Assembly: GCF_022539665.2 (NCBI RefSeq)
Contig: NC_081337.1
Location: 5,680,679 to 5,744,678, forward strand
From: Daphnia carinata
Taxonomy: Eukaryota; Arthropoda; Branchiopoda; Diplostraca; Daphniidae
DNA: 64,000 bases
Reading direction: 5' to 3'
Part shown: piece by piece, positions 50,101 through 59,164 of the stretch
Position numbering within the stretch: the first letter of the stretch is position 1
Layout: every line of letters starts with the position of its first letter
Position numbers and translations under genes: made by a program
Notes under the pieces: model-generated
Seen by the model: only the letters and a program-made list of their open reading frames with translations
The model's database searches: none
What the model was told of the DNA's origin: nothing

Positions 50101-53100
50101 ACAGGGTCCTTTCCCAATGACTTGATTTGAGTACGAAAGCAGATGATATTAAAAAAAAAAAGATTTTGGATGAAAATGCGATTGAAAAATAATGATTTAT
50201 AAATTTTTTTTTTCATTTCTCCTAGGTGATTTGTTTTTACGAATGCTTAAGTGTCTGATTCTGCCACTGATCGTCTCGTCAATGATTTCGGCCGTCGGCT
50301 CGCTGGATCTCTCCGTATCGGGACGGATTGGTACGCGTGCCATCGTCTACTACATGACCACCACCGTCAGCGCCGTCATTTTGGGCATCATCCTCGTCCT
50401 GACTATCCATCCGGGCGAAGGATCCGATAAAGGCATCGTACGCGGCGGATCCGTCCGTCACGTCACCACCGCCGACATGCTCATGGATCTCATCAGGTTA
50501 CTCGCCAATACTTACGAATTCGATACGAGTCATTATTAGCGTAGGGACTTTGCATACAATCGCATCTCTTTAATTCGGAGACTTTTGAAAATTTGAAAAA
50601 CAAACAAACCAAAAAATTCCCACAGGCAAAACAAGTTTTGGAAATTTACATTTTGAAGAGAAAAAGAAACAAAGAATTGATTTAATTCCTTTTTGTTTTT
50701 CTTCCCATTTTTAGAAACCTGTTCCCACCGAACTTGGTCCAGGCTTGCACCGCTCAGGTTTGTAACAACAATTTTAAACGATTTGAATTTTTCTTTCTTC
50801 TTTAAAGTCCGATGTTCGGCCACAAAATGTATTGACGATTCACTGCTATATCACAAAGGCACACACACACACAAAAATTCTTCGTGTCCCATCAAGAAAA
50901 AAGGAACGTGCGTAGAATGAGATAGTTGAGCACAAACACAAAGGCGAATGTAATCGAAGGTAAAGCCGCCAGACGATTGGCGCCGTTACACAAATCTGTG
51001 CCACAAAGGCAAAAAACGGTTTGGTCCGTGCCATCATCGCGCCCGCATCCCATCCGGTTGGGTACCTGGAAAGCATTCTCAGCGGGAGCGCATCCTCTTA
51101 CTTCACCTATTGTATCGTAGGGAATTTCGTTAAAAAGAAAAGAAAAAAAAAACAAAAAAAAACACATTTAAAATGTAAATATGGCCTCATTCGTCGTGAC
51201 GGGATGAAATGCAAATTGCTGGCAGCCGCACGCAAAGTACGGGGGAAATTATTTATAGCACAAATGGGCTGAAATTACTTGGCTCAGATCCGTCTTCGTA
51301 GTAGGTAATAGTTTTGCCGCACAGGTGGGCCGGTGACGTAGGGCATTCGACTTCAAACTGGCGCCACATTGGCGCCTTGACGAAGATGTCGCAGGAAAGG
51401 GTGGCGTCACCGTCATCTGCCCCGCATTGGTAACATTGAATGCTCAAACAACTACCTGTTTTTTTTTTTGTTTTTGTTTTTTTTTGTTAGAACAAGTTCA
51501 AAGTGAAATTGCCAGCTAGGCGTATGCGCTTTTGATCTTACGCGGAAAGCAAGCAGCCAACACGAAGAGAACAGCGCAAAAATACTGCGTGATTGCCATC
51601 CTGTGGAAACGGCACGGCGCCTGGCCTCACTTTGAGATGTCGGAAATAGACAGCGATCCTTCTTTATTCTTTTTCCCGTTGGGTGTACAGCAGTCACGAC
51701 CGATGATGGGGGAAGCTACAATTTTTGAAGACGTGTGACAATGTTACACGACTCTGCGTTCAACGCCATAGTGAGTGACTTGTGAAACTCGGCCACAGAA
51801 CGTGTTGGTAGCAACATCGAAACGGATGTGTGGCGATAACGAAGTAGAGCAACAGAGGAAACGAGAAATGGGAGATTGACGGGCCACCGCTACACATGAA
51901 CTGTTGGCAATGATATATGGCGCACAATAACAATAATAGAACCCAGTTTATTTATTTTATTTTTTTTTTTAACTGACGAGGACAGAACTTTCTAGTCAAT
52001 TCAAAAATGACAGCAGTAGCTCAACGGTTGGGAAAAGCTAAATTGTTGGCCGGGGAAATGCTTTTGAGATCCCCGATTGTTCAACAAATTGAGGGACCGT
52101 AGAACGGCCGCAGCCGAAACTCGTCGTGTTTGGCACCAACTGAATCGTCTAACTTTATACCACTGACTCATGGTCCCTCCCTTTTGACCGGCATTTTTTT
52201 TTTTTTGGAGCCAAGTTGTTTTTTTTTAGCCATTTTTTTCCATCGTCTGTGGGTTGGTTGTCTTTTATCTCCTCGCCAACACAAAAGCAGCAACTGCTTG
52301 ATTTTTCTCGTAAGAAAACCCGTCTAGCCGCAAGGGCATCTCATTTCACTTTCTTTCCTATTCGCTGGTAACATGAAATAAGCGTACCGCAAAGAGATAA
52401 CAAGCAGAGAAAAAGAAAATATCGGAAAGATTTATTTATTTGAGAAAAAAAATATGTTTAGCCTCAACTGACCTTCATGGCGCGCAGACTGGCTCTCTAG
52501 CGTCTGCGTACAACGCTTGACCTTATAAGGTATCTAACATATACTAACAATCGCCGACACACATGGCTCCTTATGAACGTTTTTTTTTATTTTGAAAAAA
52601 AAAAAAAAAAAGTAATATTGGGATAGAAAAACAAACGTGAAAAGAAGGGAAACATATAGTCGAATTAAGAGGCCGTAAGAATGCCAATCTTGGAACTGGG
52701 CATGATTTATGTTCGAACTATTTCGACTCTACACTAGGGCCAAAACTGACTAGGGACGATTCGAAATAAAACTTGTAGTGTCTCTAATCTTATTTTTACG
52801 CATCGTTTCAATAGTATTTTATGTTGTTTTTGTTTTTCACGAGTTTTGTATTTTGACAAGAAATATTGTCTTGCAGTACAAGACGGTGCTGACTCCGCCG
52901 GCCGACTATCTGGCGTCGCTGGCCAACATGACCGATGTGAACGGAACCGAGGCCGGTAACATGACCGCCGGAAAGCCAAGTATGATAAAGGAAATGAGAA
53001 AGAAGCGCACAAAAAATCGGATATGCAATGATTGATGTGTTTTCTTTTTTTCTCCTATGCTATCAAAAAACAGAGAATCTCTACGAATGGAAAATGACAG

Positions 53101-54309
53101 CCGACTACGAAGACGCCACCAACATCCTCGGCCTCGTCGTTTTCTCCACCGTGCTGGGCATCACGCTAGGCCGAATGGGCCCCAAGGGCAAGCCGCTCCT
53201 CAACTTTTTCGTCTCGCTGAGTGAAGCTGTCATGATGATCACCGGATGGGTCATTTGGTACGACACTTTAAATTCAATTTGATTGTATTTCTAATCGCAA
53301 ACGCGGAATAAATGGATCTCTTTTTTTTTTTTTTTTTTTTTTTAGGTTGTCGCCGGTCGGTGTCCTCTTCTTGGTGGCTTCCAAGATGTTGGAAATGGAG
53401 AGCTGGGAAGTGATGCTCGGACAACTGGGCATGTACTTCTTGACAGTGATGATCGGTCTCTTTATCCACGGCTTCGTCGTTCTCCAGCTCATTTACTTTG
53501 TCGTGACGCGGAAATTGCCCTTCCGCTACGTCGGTAACCTCTCCGAAGCTCTTGCCACAGCTTTCGCCACTTCATCTAGGTCGGTAATCCTGTTCTTTGG
53601 AAATAAAAAGAAACATGACCATCTATTCGGCGTGCTGAGGGCAATGTGTTTTGTGTCAACAGCTCTGCAACTCTGCCCGTAGCGCTGACTTGTCTGGAAG
53701 AGAAAAACCACGTCGACCCTCGTGTGACCCGTTTCGTCATGCCAATCGGCGCGACCATCAACATGGACGGTACGGCCTTGTACGAAGCCGTGGCCGCCAT
53801 TTTCATTTCGCAGGTGCGCGGTATCCAGCTGACTATGGGCAGCGTTGTGGCCGTCAGCATCACCGCCACAGCCGCCAGTATCGGTGCTGCTGGTATCCCT
53901 CAGGCCGGTATCGTCACCATGGTGATGGTCCTCGATACTCTTGGCCTACCAGCTGAAGACGTCTCCCTCATCATGGCTGTCGATTGGTTCTTGTAAGTCA
54001 TTTTTAATTGAAATCCTTTCATTTATCCTTTACAGAAGGCGTTTCTTTTTGGTTATCCACTTTAGGGATCGCTTCCGGACGTTCACCAATGTGCTAGGAG
54101 ATTCTTTAGGCGCAGGCATTGTGCATCATTTGAGTCGTCAAGAGCTGGAAGAGATGCCCGCTCAGCCAACTGGTGCCAAAGAGGCTGATATCGAACTGGA
54201 CGGCCCCGCAGATCTAGAAAAGGGAGAATCGAGCAATGGAGGACCGAGCTCCAGACCCAACGTGACATCAGCCGCCGTGGAAGTCGAATGGCAGTCGACT
54301 TCCATGTGA
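28193..54309 (+). CDS. SLC1A3: Excitatory amino acid (glutamate) transporter
   Basis: Core exons: 49508-49791, 50226-50496, 50715-50757, 52877-52979, 53074-53257, 53346-53579, 53663-53992 and 54066-54309. With first exon 28193-28239 the protein is 579 aa. EAATs are trimeric plasma-membrane symporters that take up glutamate with Na+ and H+ and export K+, clearing synapses. Key elements (numbered for this isoform) are the serine-rich HP1 TSSSSATLP around 387-394, NMDGT (422-426) in TM7 and GIPQAG in HP2. TM8 has [16 protein letters not shown], where D500 and R503 align with the glutamate-binding D476 and R479 of human EAAT1. N-linked sequons (NMT, NGT) lie in the TM4 loop exon 52877-52979. Other first exons at 45389 and 48096 can replace the first. 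EAAT1 is the closest human type by eye. Confidence 0.96.
33334..33369. repeat. Poly-C/poly-T composite tract
   Basis: About 21 C followed directly by 15 T, inside the EAAT intron. It could form triplex or quadruplex-like structure and is an assembly risk. Confidence 0.85.
35441..35471. repeat. Long poly-T tract
   Basis: An uninterrupted run of roughly 30 T in the EAAT intron, followed 70 bp on by another run of about 18 T. No element body is evident next to it, so it is not clearly a retroposon tail. Confidence 0.85.
37049..37079. repeat. Long poly-A tract
   Basis: About 31 A in a row on the plus strand. No processed pseudogene or SINE was recognised upstream. Confidence 0.85.
39014..39068. 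repeat. Perfect 11-bp inverted repeat with AT-rich loop
   Basis: ATCTATACTGT (39014-39024) is the exact reverse complement of ACAGTATAGAT (39058-39068). The 33-nt interior is almost pure A/T and partly self-complementary. It directly abuts a (TG)12 tract. Confidence 0.85.
39071..39094. repeat. (TG)12 microsatellite
   Basis: Twelve TG units inside the EAAT intron, next to the hairpin at 39014-39068. Confidence 0.95.
39737..39758. repeat. (GT)11 microsatellite
   Basis: Eleven GT units directly after a T-rich tract, about 400 bp from the 3' end of the nested retropepsin gene. Confidence 0.95.
40160..41194 (-). CDS. Tandem double retropepsin-like protein, nested in EAAT intron
   Basis: One uninterrupted frame of 344 aa, antisense to its host gene. 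After a charged N-terminal part of about 93 residues come two similar retropepsin-like domains. Domain 1 has IDSG (D110) and LLGRSWF (180-186). Domain 2 has LDTG (D244) and ILGTNWF (311-317). The Asp-to-LLG spacing is nearly equal (70 and 67). Each copy has the strand order of Gypsy-type retroelement proteases: a VxVxG strand, D[ST]G, a flap region, and a hydrophobic-LG pair. Retropepsins normally work as homodimers, one Asp per chain, so two domains in one chain could form an internal dimer. No CCHC zinc knuckle, reverse transcriptase, integrase or LTR is seen nearby, so it is not an intact element. An AATAAA lies about 100 bp past the stop. Upstream spliced exons are possible. Confidence 0.85.
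   Translation of the reverse strand: MEFKMSTQYKAIDSELRTPIKPENRTQVNQMAAKRFHAVKENVERRLLIKSDPPNPAIEPHRPNKEENVKQETLESTYANDTRGGGTQEHKRKFHLDMKVNGQPVTMTIDSGCHISMIGRLIWNQLGQPMLEPVPTTDSWITATGAKLAIMGKFTSQVQYAGKTFHLPLFVSEQPNVASLLGRSWFPALHLDWNQIFNCDNVSRYQPESYKQRQLVSQMANTFATHHYFIAVKVEGIKIPMMLDTGATVSVISEATWEKLGKPLLKPFAMPILDAAKKVVPSKGVCMVKAEYNGREGVLPLIVTTAKCESILGTNWFKTMQFNFNSVFLNVSFYTRSVVSRQDV
41195..45388 (+). other. EAAT intron between the retropepsin gene and the second first-exon
   Basis: Upstream flank of the retropepsin gene (41195-41700) followed by sequence rich in poly-T, poly-A and short C runs. The long frame at 43420-43935 is interrupted by Phe runs from poly-T and begins in no good context, so no gene is called. 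Confidence 0.55.
45389..45504 (+). CDS. SLC1A3: Alternative EAAT first coding exon (second candidate)
   Basis: An ATG at 45389 opens 38 codons plus two bases, ending at a good donor (GTCCG|GTACGT). The phase is the one needed to enter the EAAT core exon at 49508, and would give a 602-aa protein with a polar His/Ser/Gln-rich cytoplasmic N terminus. In-frame ATGs at 45251 and 45260 would add a hydrophobic stretch. An alternative is splicing to 45635-45778, also in frame, which ends at a stop and would make an unrelated protein of about 86 aa. Sequence alone does not decide between the two. Confidence 0.5.
47139..47173. repeat. (GA)17 microsatellite
   Basis: About 17 GA units in the EAAT intron. 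GA tracts can bind GAGA-type factors in arthropods, and this one lies about 550 bp upstream of the TATA palindrome at 47692. Confidence 0.9.
47692..47713 (+). promoter_or_regulatory. Palindromic double TATA element
   Basis: CGTATATAG, a 4-nt TTGT spacer, then CTATATACG: two TATATA cores in a perfect inverted repeat. An arthropod Inr-like TCAGTC follows at 47789-47794. The position, about 385 bp before the ATG at 48096, suggests an independent proximal EAAT promoter. The TATA-to-Inr distance is longer than the usual 30 bp, so the exact start site is unclear. Confidence 0.45.
48096..48331 (+). CDS. SLC1A3: Alternative EAAT first coding exon (proximal)
   Basis: An ATG at 48096 opens 78 codons plus two bases, closed by a strong donor (TGTGGC|GTAAGC). 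It matches the phase of the EAAT core exon at 49508. The 642-aa product would have a long N-terminal cytoplasmic tail. The tail starts Ala- and charge-rich and ends with a Cys-containing amphipathic segment (CMSVVRDSC, then [11 protein letters not shown]). The exon is GC-richer than the surrounding intron and has its own upstream promoter-like region. This is the closest and most convincing of the three first exons. Confidence 0.7.
48332..49507 (+). other. EAAT intron before the core exons
   Basis: Intron following the proximal first exon. It contains two poly-T runs (about 48522-48542 and 49178-49199) and ends in a T-rich tract and ATTGCAG acceptor at 49507. No gene is seen. Confidence 0.65.
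50892..51599 (-). CDS. Ly6/quiver-type GPI-anchored protein, nested in EAAT intron
   Basis: Three exons, 51542-51599, 51279-51455 and 50892-51106, join in frame to give 149 aa, antisense inside the EAAT intron 50758-52876. Residues 1 to about 20 form a signal peptide. The mature part begins IQCYQCG and carries ten Cys (27, 30, 41, 57, 65, 84, 99, 111, 113, 118), ending in the Ly6 hallmark DLCNG. A hydrophobic tail (about 128-149) follows, as expected for GPI attachment near residues 119-121. Arthropod relatives (quiver/sleepless, boudin, crooked neck-type Ly6) modulate channels, receptors or septate junctions at the cell surface. The specific member cannot be named. The exon 1 donor is CCGC|GTAAGA. 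Confidence is high for the family. Confidence 0.92.
51600..52876. other. EAAT intron upstream of the nested Ly6 gene
   Basis: Must hold the Ly6 gene's promoter (minus strand) as well as EAAT intron. It contains poly-T runs near 51960 and 52196 and a poly-A run near 52597. No further coding exon is visible, and no TATA box for the Ly6 gene was identified with confidence. Confidence 0.5.
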
Positions 54310-55741
54310 GTTTCGGCCACGGCTTCGGAGACTTTGATCTAAACACCCGCACGCTGGCGAACACGGCCGTTAACAGAGACGACAAAAAGCTATTGGTGAT
54401 GTGGCCCATCAATAGCTAAATATTTTTAGTGGCATCCCGACAAGAAAAAAAAAAAAAATAACGACACTTTTTTTTTTTTTTTTTTTTGGCTTTTTTGTTC
54501 GGATTTTCCGTGATTCGATTTTCATTTTATTTTTTTATTTTTTAATTCTTTCTTTCTGTTTTTAAGACATTTCTATAGAAAATTCATAAAAATGAAAAAC
54601 ACTCTGGTGGTTTTCATTCTGTTTTCCTAAATGAATGCTTTTGGGTTTCGAACTTTTTGATACGTAGAGTTTAAGATCGATGTTGTACCGGTATCTATTA
54701 ATAATAACAAAGAGACATGTGCGTTTTATGCGACGGTACGCATTTGAAATACCCTTCTTCTCTTACATGTGAGCCCAACAAACGTACTGTCCCCTCCTAA
54801 ACATTGCCCATTTGTTGCCTACGTTTCCAAACGACTCCTAAAACTGCGAACATTTTTTTTTTCTTCTTACATTTATCTTATTTGTTTTTATCCGATATAT
54901 TTTATTCAATCATTACGTTGAATAACATCGTAGACAGGTGTTCATTATTGATTAAAAATTTTAAGAAACTAAAAGTAACTGCAATTTTTTTTTCCCCAAT
55001 TGTTGATCAAAGCAGAAAGTGAAAAGACTCGAACAAGAATCGAAACACAAGCAAAAAAAGAGACAACCTTAAATTTGATTGGAATTTCTTTTGTTTTCGA
55101 ACGCATATTGTGCGTACGAAAAATTTGTTGGACGTCTGCTTTCCTATACATACCGTGTGTACACATCCTACCGGGAATAGGTTTAGGTAAAGGGAATAAC
55201 ATTTATGATTAAACTTTTTTTTTTCATTTTTAATTATCGACAACTAACAATTGAAATTATTTCGAAAGAAAATTCTTACCATTGTTTTATACATGTGCAC
55301 ATAATAACAAATGAATGTACAAGTATAAAAACTAAAAAAATCTCGGTGTCCGCTTCGTGTCCAAAGAAAAAAAAAAACCGAAAAAAAACTTTATCCTTAT
55401 TAGCTATTCCGTTTAAAAAAAAAAAACAACAAATATGAGTACTGGTGGCTTTTTTGTTTCCAATGGGTTTCCCAGTCGTTTTGATATACATAACATATAC
55501 AAACCCGCTACATGAATGTACACAGGTGTAGGAGGGTCTAATGAAGAGGAGTTCTCTCCGACTTCGTTTTTTACAAGTTTTTTGCGATTGTTAACCGCCG
55601 CTTTAGGTAAACCGCGACTACAACAGTTTTGTTCTTCGTTTTGTTTAAAGTACCAACAACATGAAAAGATCACGAATCACATGATTTTAATCACACCGAG
55701 AAGAAAGAAACAAGCATATCATCGCTAGCTTCCAACTACTT
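54310..55741 (+). other. EAAT 3' flank
   Basis: AT-rich 3' untranslated and intergenic sequence after the EAAT stop, with poly-T near 54467-54487. Short frames at 54804-55673 are composed largely of Lys or Phe runs and are not called. Confidence 0.5.
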
Positions 55742-56476
55742 TTACTTCACTTTCACCCTAAACTTTCCCTTCAAGAAAGGAACGCCAATAGAAAGAAACT
55801 CGAACATTGTCTTGTTTTCCTCCACAAATGTTTGGATTTTTGTATACTCCAATATCCCAATTGGTTGGGCTGTTACTACTGACGTTTGTTTCTGTACGTG
55901 TTGATTGGATGGAAATTGTTCACCACCCTGAAATCCCTTTCGGATTTTGCAAATACTTCGCATGATGGCCAGCATCGTTGTGTCATACAGGCCAATATCT
56001 TCAGACAAAAAGAAGGCAAAACATGTACTACTATGCTTTGAATTCAATTACGAATAACCGTTACTATATTTACGAAACGGTGCATGTTCAGTTTTAATAT
56101 CTATCAAATCTCTCTTAAGATAATATGTTGACCGCGGCCCGTTTGGATGTTTTAGACAGAAATTACTTGCCGTATCATACTCATTCGTTCATTCATTCCC
56201 ACTTTCTACCACCATTTTGTCTGGTTACCCTGTTTATTGATAATTTCGAGCTCGTCAACCCTGCTACATAATTCTGACATCTGTAGTTGTTGTTCTATCC
56301 AATCTGATAATATAGCGTTGTAGTGTGCTATTTCTTGCATACATACACTGTTTCCCGTTCGTCGTGTTTCGCTATTATCCTTATTTTTCAAAAATGATTG
56401 AAACCAATATCTTTTGAAACTAAAACGTTGGGTGATGTATAGTTACCGGACATTTTGTACGTCCTTGATGCAACAT
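55742..56476 (-). CDS. Hypothetical three-exon protein
   Basis: Proposed exons 56447-56476, 56229-56379 and 55742-55998 join in frame (145 aa). I do not recognise the product. Exon 2 reads as a helical, polar stretch (QEIAHYNAILSDWIEQQLQM, then a CSRVDELEIINKQ heptad-like run) that could be a short coiled coil. Exon 3 continues with DIGLYDTTMLAIMRSICK and ends basic (KGKFRVKVK). There is no signal peptide or membrane segment. Exon 1 is only ten codons and is the weakest part; a nearby ATG at 56453 does not fit the frame. The gene appears to share a divergent promoter region with the plus-strand transcript to its right. Confidence 0.5.
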
Positions 56477-56970
56477 CTTCGAAAACCTTGGAGCAACATC
56501 TTTTAACTACACTTGGAGAGAACGCTCGTCATTCGGGTATGGTTATAGGTTGAGGGGATTTAATGCAGGAGGTGGGAGCCATTTTAGTTGGCAGAAGACA
56601 TGGCTGTCACATAATAATCATAAGAGCCAACTAACTTCATCGAGAGATTGTATATATATGAGGTGATAATAGCTGAATCATTGACTAATTTTAAAGTTAG
56701 CATTTTGGAATTTACATTCTCAACTCTTTAAAAAGATTAAGGGTTTTTTTTTCTTTGTTTCATGAGTTGAAAATAACTACGTTGCCATGTCTACCCTTGC
56801 GCATATTTCATTTTATTATTTTACATTTTGTAAAACTTGTTATTTTCTTTTCATTTTATATTCTAAAACATTATTCTACCCGAACTTTTTATCTGGCATA
56901 CTTCCAGAGCTAGAAAAATTACTTAATGTGAAAATAAAAAGTTCCCAATTAGGCAATGTCCGTTTTTCAG
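56477..56970. promoter_or_regulatory. Divergent region before the plus-strand multi-exon transcript
   Basis: Lies between the start of the minus-strand three-exon gene and the first accepted plus-strand exon. A TATATATATGAGG stretch at about 56651-56663 could be a TATA element for the plus-strand transcript. A frame from 56787 reads through the exon acceptor at 56970 but looks like AT-rich non-coding sequence. Confidence 0.35.
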
Positions 56971-58100
56971 GTTGGGAAGGAAGCCGTTTTAGCAGAAGAC
57001 GAGTTGACGAATGGAAGTGGCACCACGCTTTTCAAGCATTCAGAAATGGCATCGCCTAGAACAAGGTTTCAAGTATTTGTCAGGTAAGATAGATGAAATT
57101 TAATTAAGATTTCTTTAGTTCTTTTCTCCACAAGCTGTTGTCTGTGTGTTATGTACAATTCATATTCGTATTAAAATTAATTAAACAAAACGCTGTACGT
57201 ATAATTTTGTCATAATATCTGGTTTATCTCGTTTTTCAGGGCGAAACTTCAATCGAACCATAAGCGAATACCACGTGGTGAGCCCACGACAGAAATGTAA
57301 GAATAATGCCCATTTATTTTATCCCTTTTAATTTCATGATGATTTGCTTATTGGTCCGTGTTTATGAACTTATGATTTTACCTATTCAGTAAGCTCTGAA
57401 GTTTTTACTGTAATGTCAGTATGTTTTCTGGTGACAATCAGCTAAAGAAATTGTCATTCTGCAGATGGTGAAGCAGTTGTGTGAAATTTCGAGTGGACAT
57501 TAAACATGATGCAAGCTTAACTTAAACATATGTGATGGATTCCCAATGCATTTCTGGCTTTCATGGTGAGTACTGTGAAATTTGTTATTGGAAATCTGAA
57601 TGATGAAATTTAACTTCAGAGCATTGGGATATGAATTCTAGTGATTATTGTTAATATCTGATGGAACCTATAATATGGAGGTCCTGCTTTACTAGTGTAG
57701 TGTGTTAATGGATCTTTTTTCTTTGCATTGTCTGTCTTAGGCCTGGTGAAGTGAGGGTGCGTGGCAAATGGGAGAGCTGGTATGTTTGAGTTGTCTGCGT
57801 ACTTGTTTCTACATTTTTATTGAGCTAAAGTCATTGAAGCACATTTTGTCTTCTAGGTCCATTTGGTAGCTTTTGCTTTCTCGTTTCTGGTGATGCGGAT
57901 TGGTTTCGTGTTTCGAGGAATTGAATCCTTGGATTGAGGGTAATATTACGGTTTTCTTTTGGTGTCGTTTCTGAAAGGTTCTTTATGTTACCTGTTATGC
58001 TGTTAAAATGGCTGTGCAGGCGTCAAAGAGAACCGACATTACGTTCCGTTATTTTGGTTGTTACACCTTTTTGTGACTGTACAGTTTTCAACATGGTGTT
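56971..58100 (+). ncRNA. Multi-exon transcript, mostly non-coding; possible snoRNA host
   Basis: A chain of AG-exon-GT units fits a spliced plus-strand RNA: 56971-57083, 57240-57296, 57465-57565, 57741-57779, 57857-57939, and one starting at 58020 with an unknown end. The first two are open in a shared frame, so a short peptide (ATG 57046, about 34 codons to TGA 57471) is possible, but the later exons are full of stops. Introns 2 and 3 each contain an ATGATGA (57336-57342; 57600-57606) and a CTGA (57396-57399; 57658-57661). The CTGA lies 65 and 79 nt before the 3' splice site, the usual spot for intronic C/D snoRNAs. Terminal stems are poor, so the snoRNA idea is tentative. Confidence 0.45.
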
Positions 58101-59164
58101 TCGGAGTACGGAAACATTGTAAAAAATTTTTTTCATGTATTGTGATACTTAAGCTGACGGCACTTTCTTTTGCGACAGTAGTTTTGGTGAATCTGGACAG
58201 CTGTACGGTCTCGATGTGATTTGGTGATTTAGCTGTTAAGGTATAGCTACTGTATGGATTGGTCATATTAGAATGTTTTAATTTGGTGCTGAAATACATT
58301 GTCATTAAATAGTTACTCCGTCAAACCATCTAATTGTCCGCTGTTTTGGTCTGGAGTAATTCAACCACTAGGCATAAGAGTAAGTTTCAATTTTTAATTT
58401 CATTATAATTAAGACTAGGCTTTTCCGCATTTATCTGTTGTGGAGCGGAGCTCTGCGCTTGTTTTAGCGTACTTGTTGATGTATCGGAAGGTTGCGTGTT
58501 TAAGATCGGGGTAGCTCGAAAGTCAGGCAGTAAGAAACTGAAACGGCAGGAATTTTGCAGAACATTTGAACGAAGTCAAGTTGGTGGTTGAGTCTACCAA
58601 TTCGAGTTCTTTGTCATCGTGGTTCGCAATCGAATGGGGAAATAAACAGCAATTGATATTGAATGCATTAGCAAATGATCACATGCGGTCCGAGTATAAC
58701 TTAAGATTCATGCGTTAGCCTAAATAAGAAGTTACTGTTCATTTCTCCTTCGAAAGCGTCTCAAAATTAAAAGGCTTGTACCATATGCTGTTGGGATTTC
58801 AGTGTAGTTGATACTGTTCTATCGCACTTGTGTTGACTGCTGTTTACTTAGAGTGGACAACAGCTGATCAAGATTAGAACGTTCACTCGCGTACGTCAGA
58901 TAACGACAATGTATATGAGAACATAAATTTTTTACACTGAAATTCGACGTGTATCGTGGCAAGTCGTTTAAGACTTTCATGTTCATATCAATCAGTTTTT
59001 ACGTCTAAAGTGGAGTATTTGATTTGTGTTTCGTCGATGGTTTGCGTACTTTGAGTTACGTACCTTTTACCCACCGTAGAAAATGGTCCATTTGAACAAC
59101 ACCAAGAATGGCGGCGTCGACTGATCGCAGGGATTTTCTCTCCTACCGGAATTTTTAATTTGTT
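58101..59164. other. Gap between the multi-exon transcript and the prostanoid receptor
   Basis: Probably the 3' end of the plus-strand transcript (an ATTAAA lies near 58304) and the 3' flank of the receptor gene on the other strand. No coding frame or RNA gene was recognised. Confidence 0.4.
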
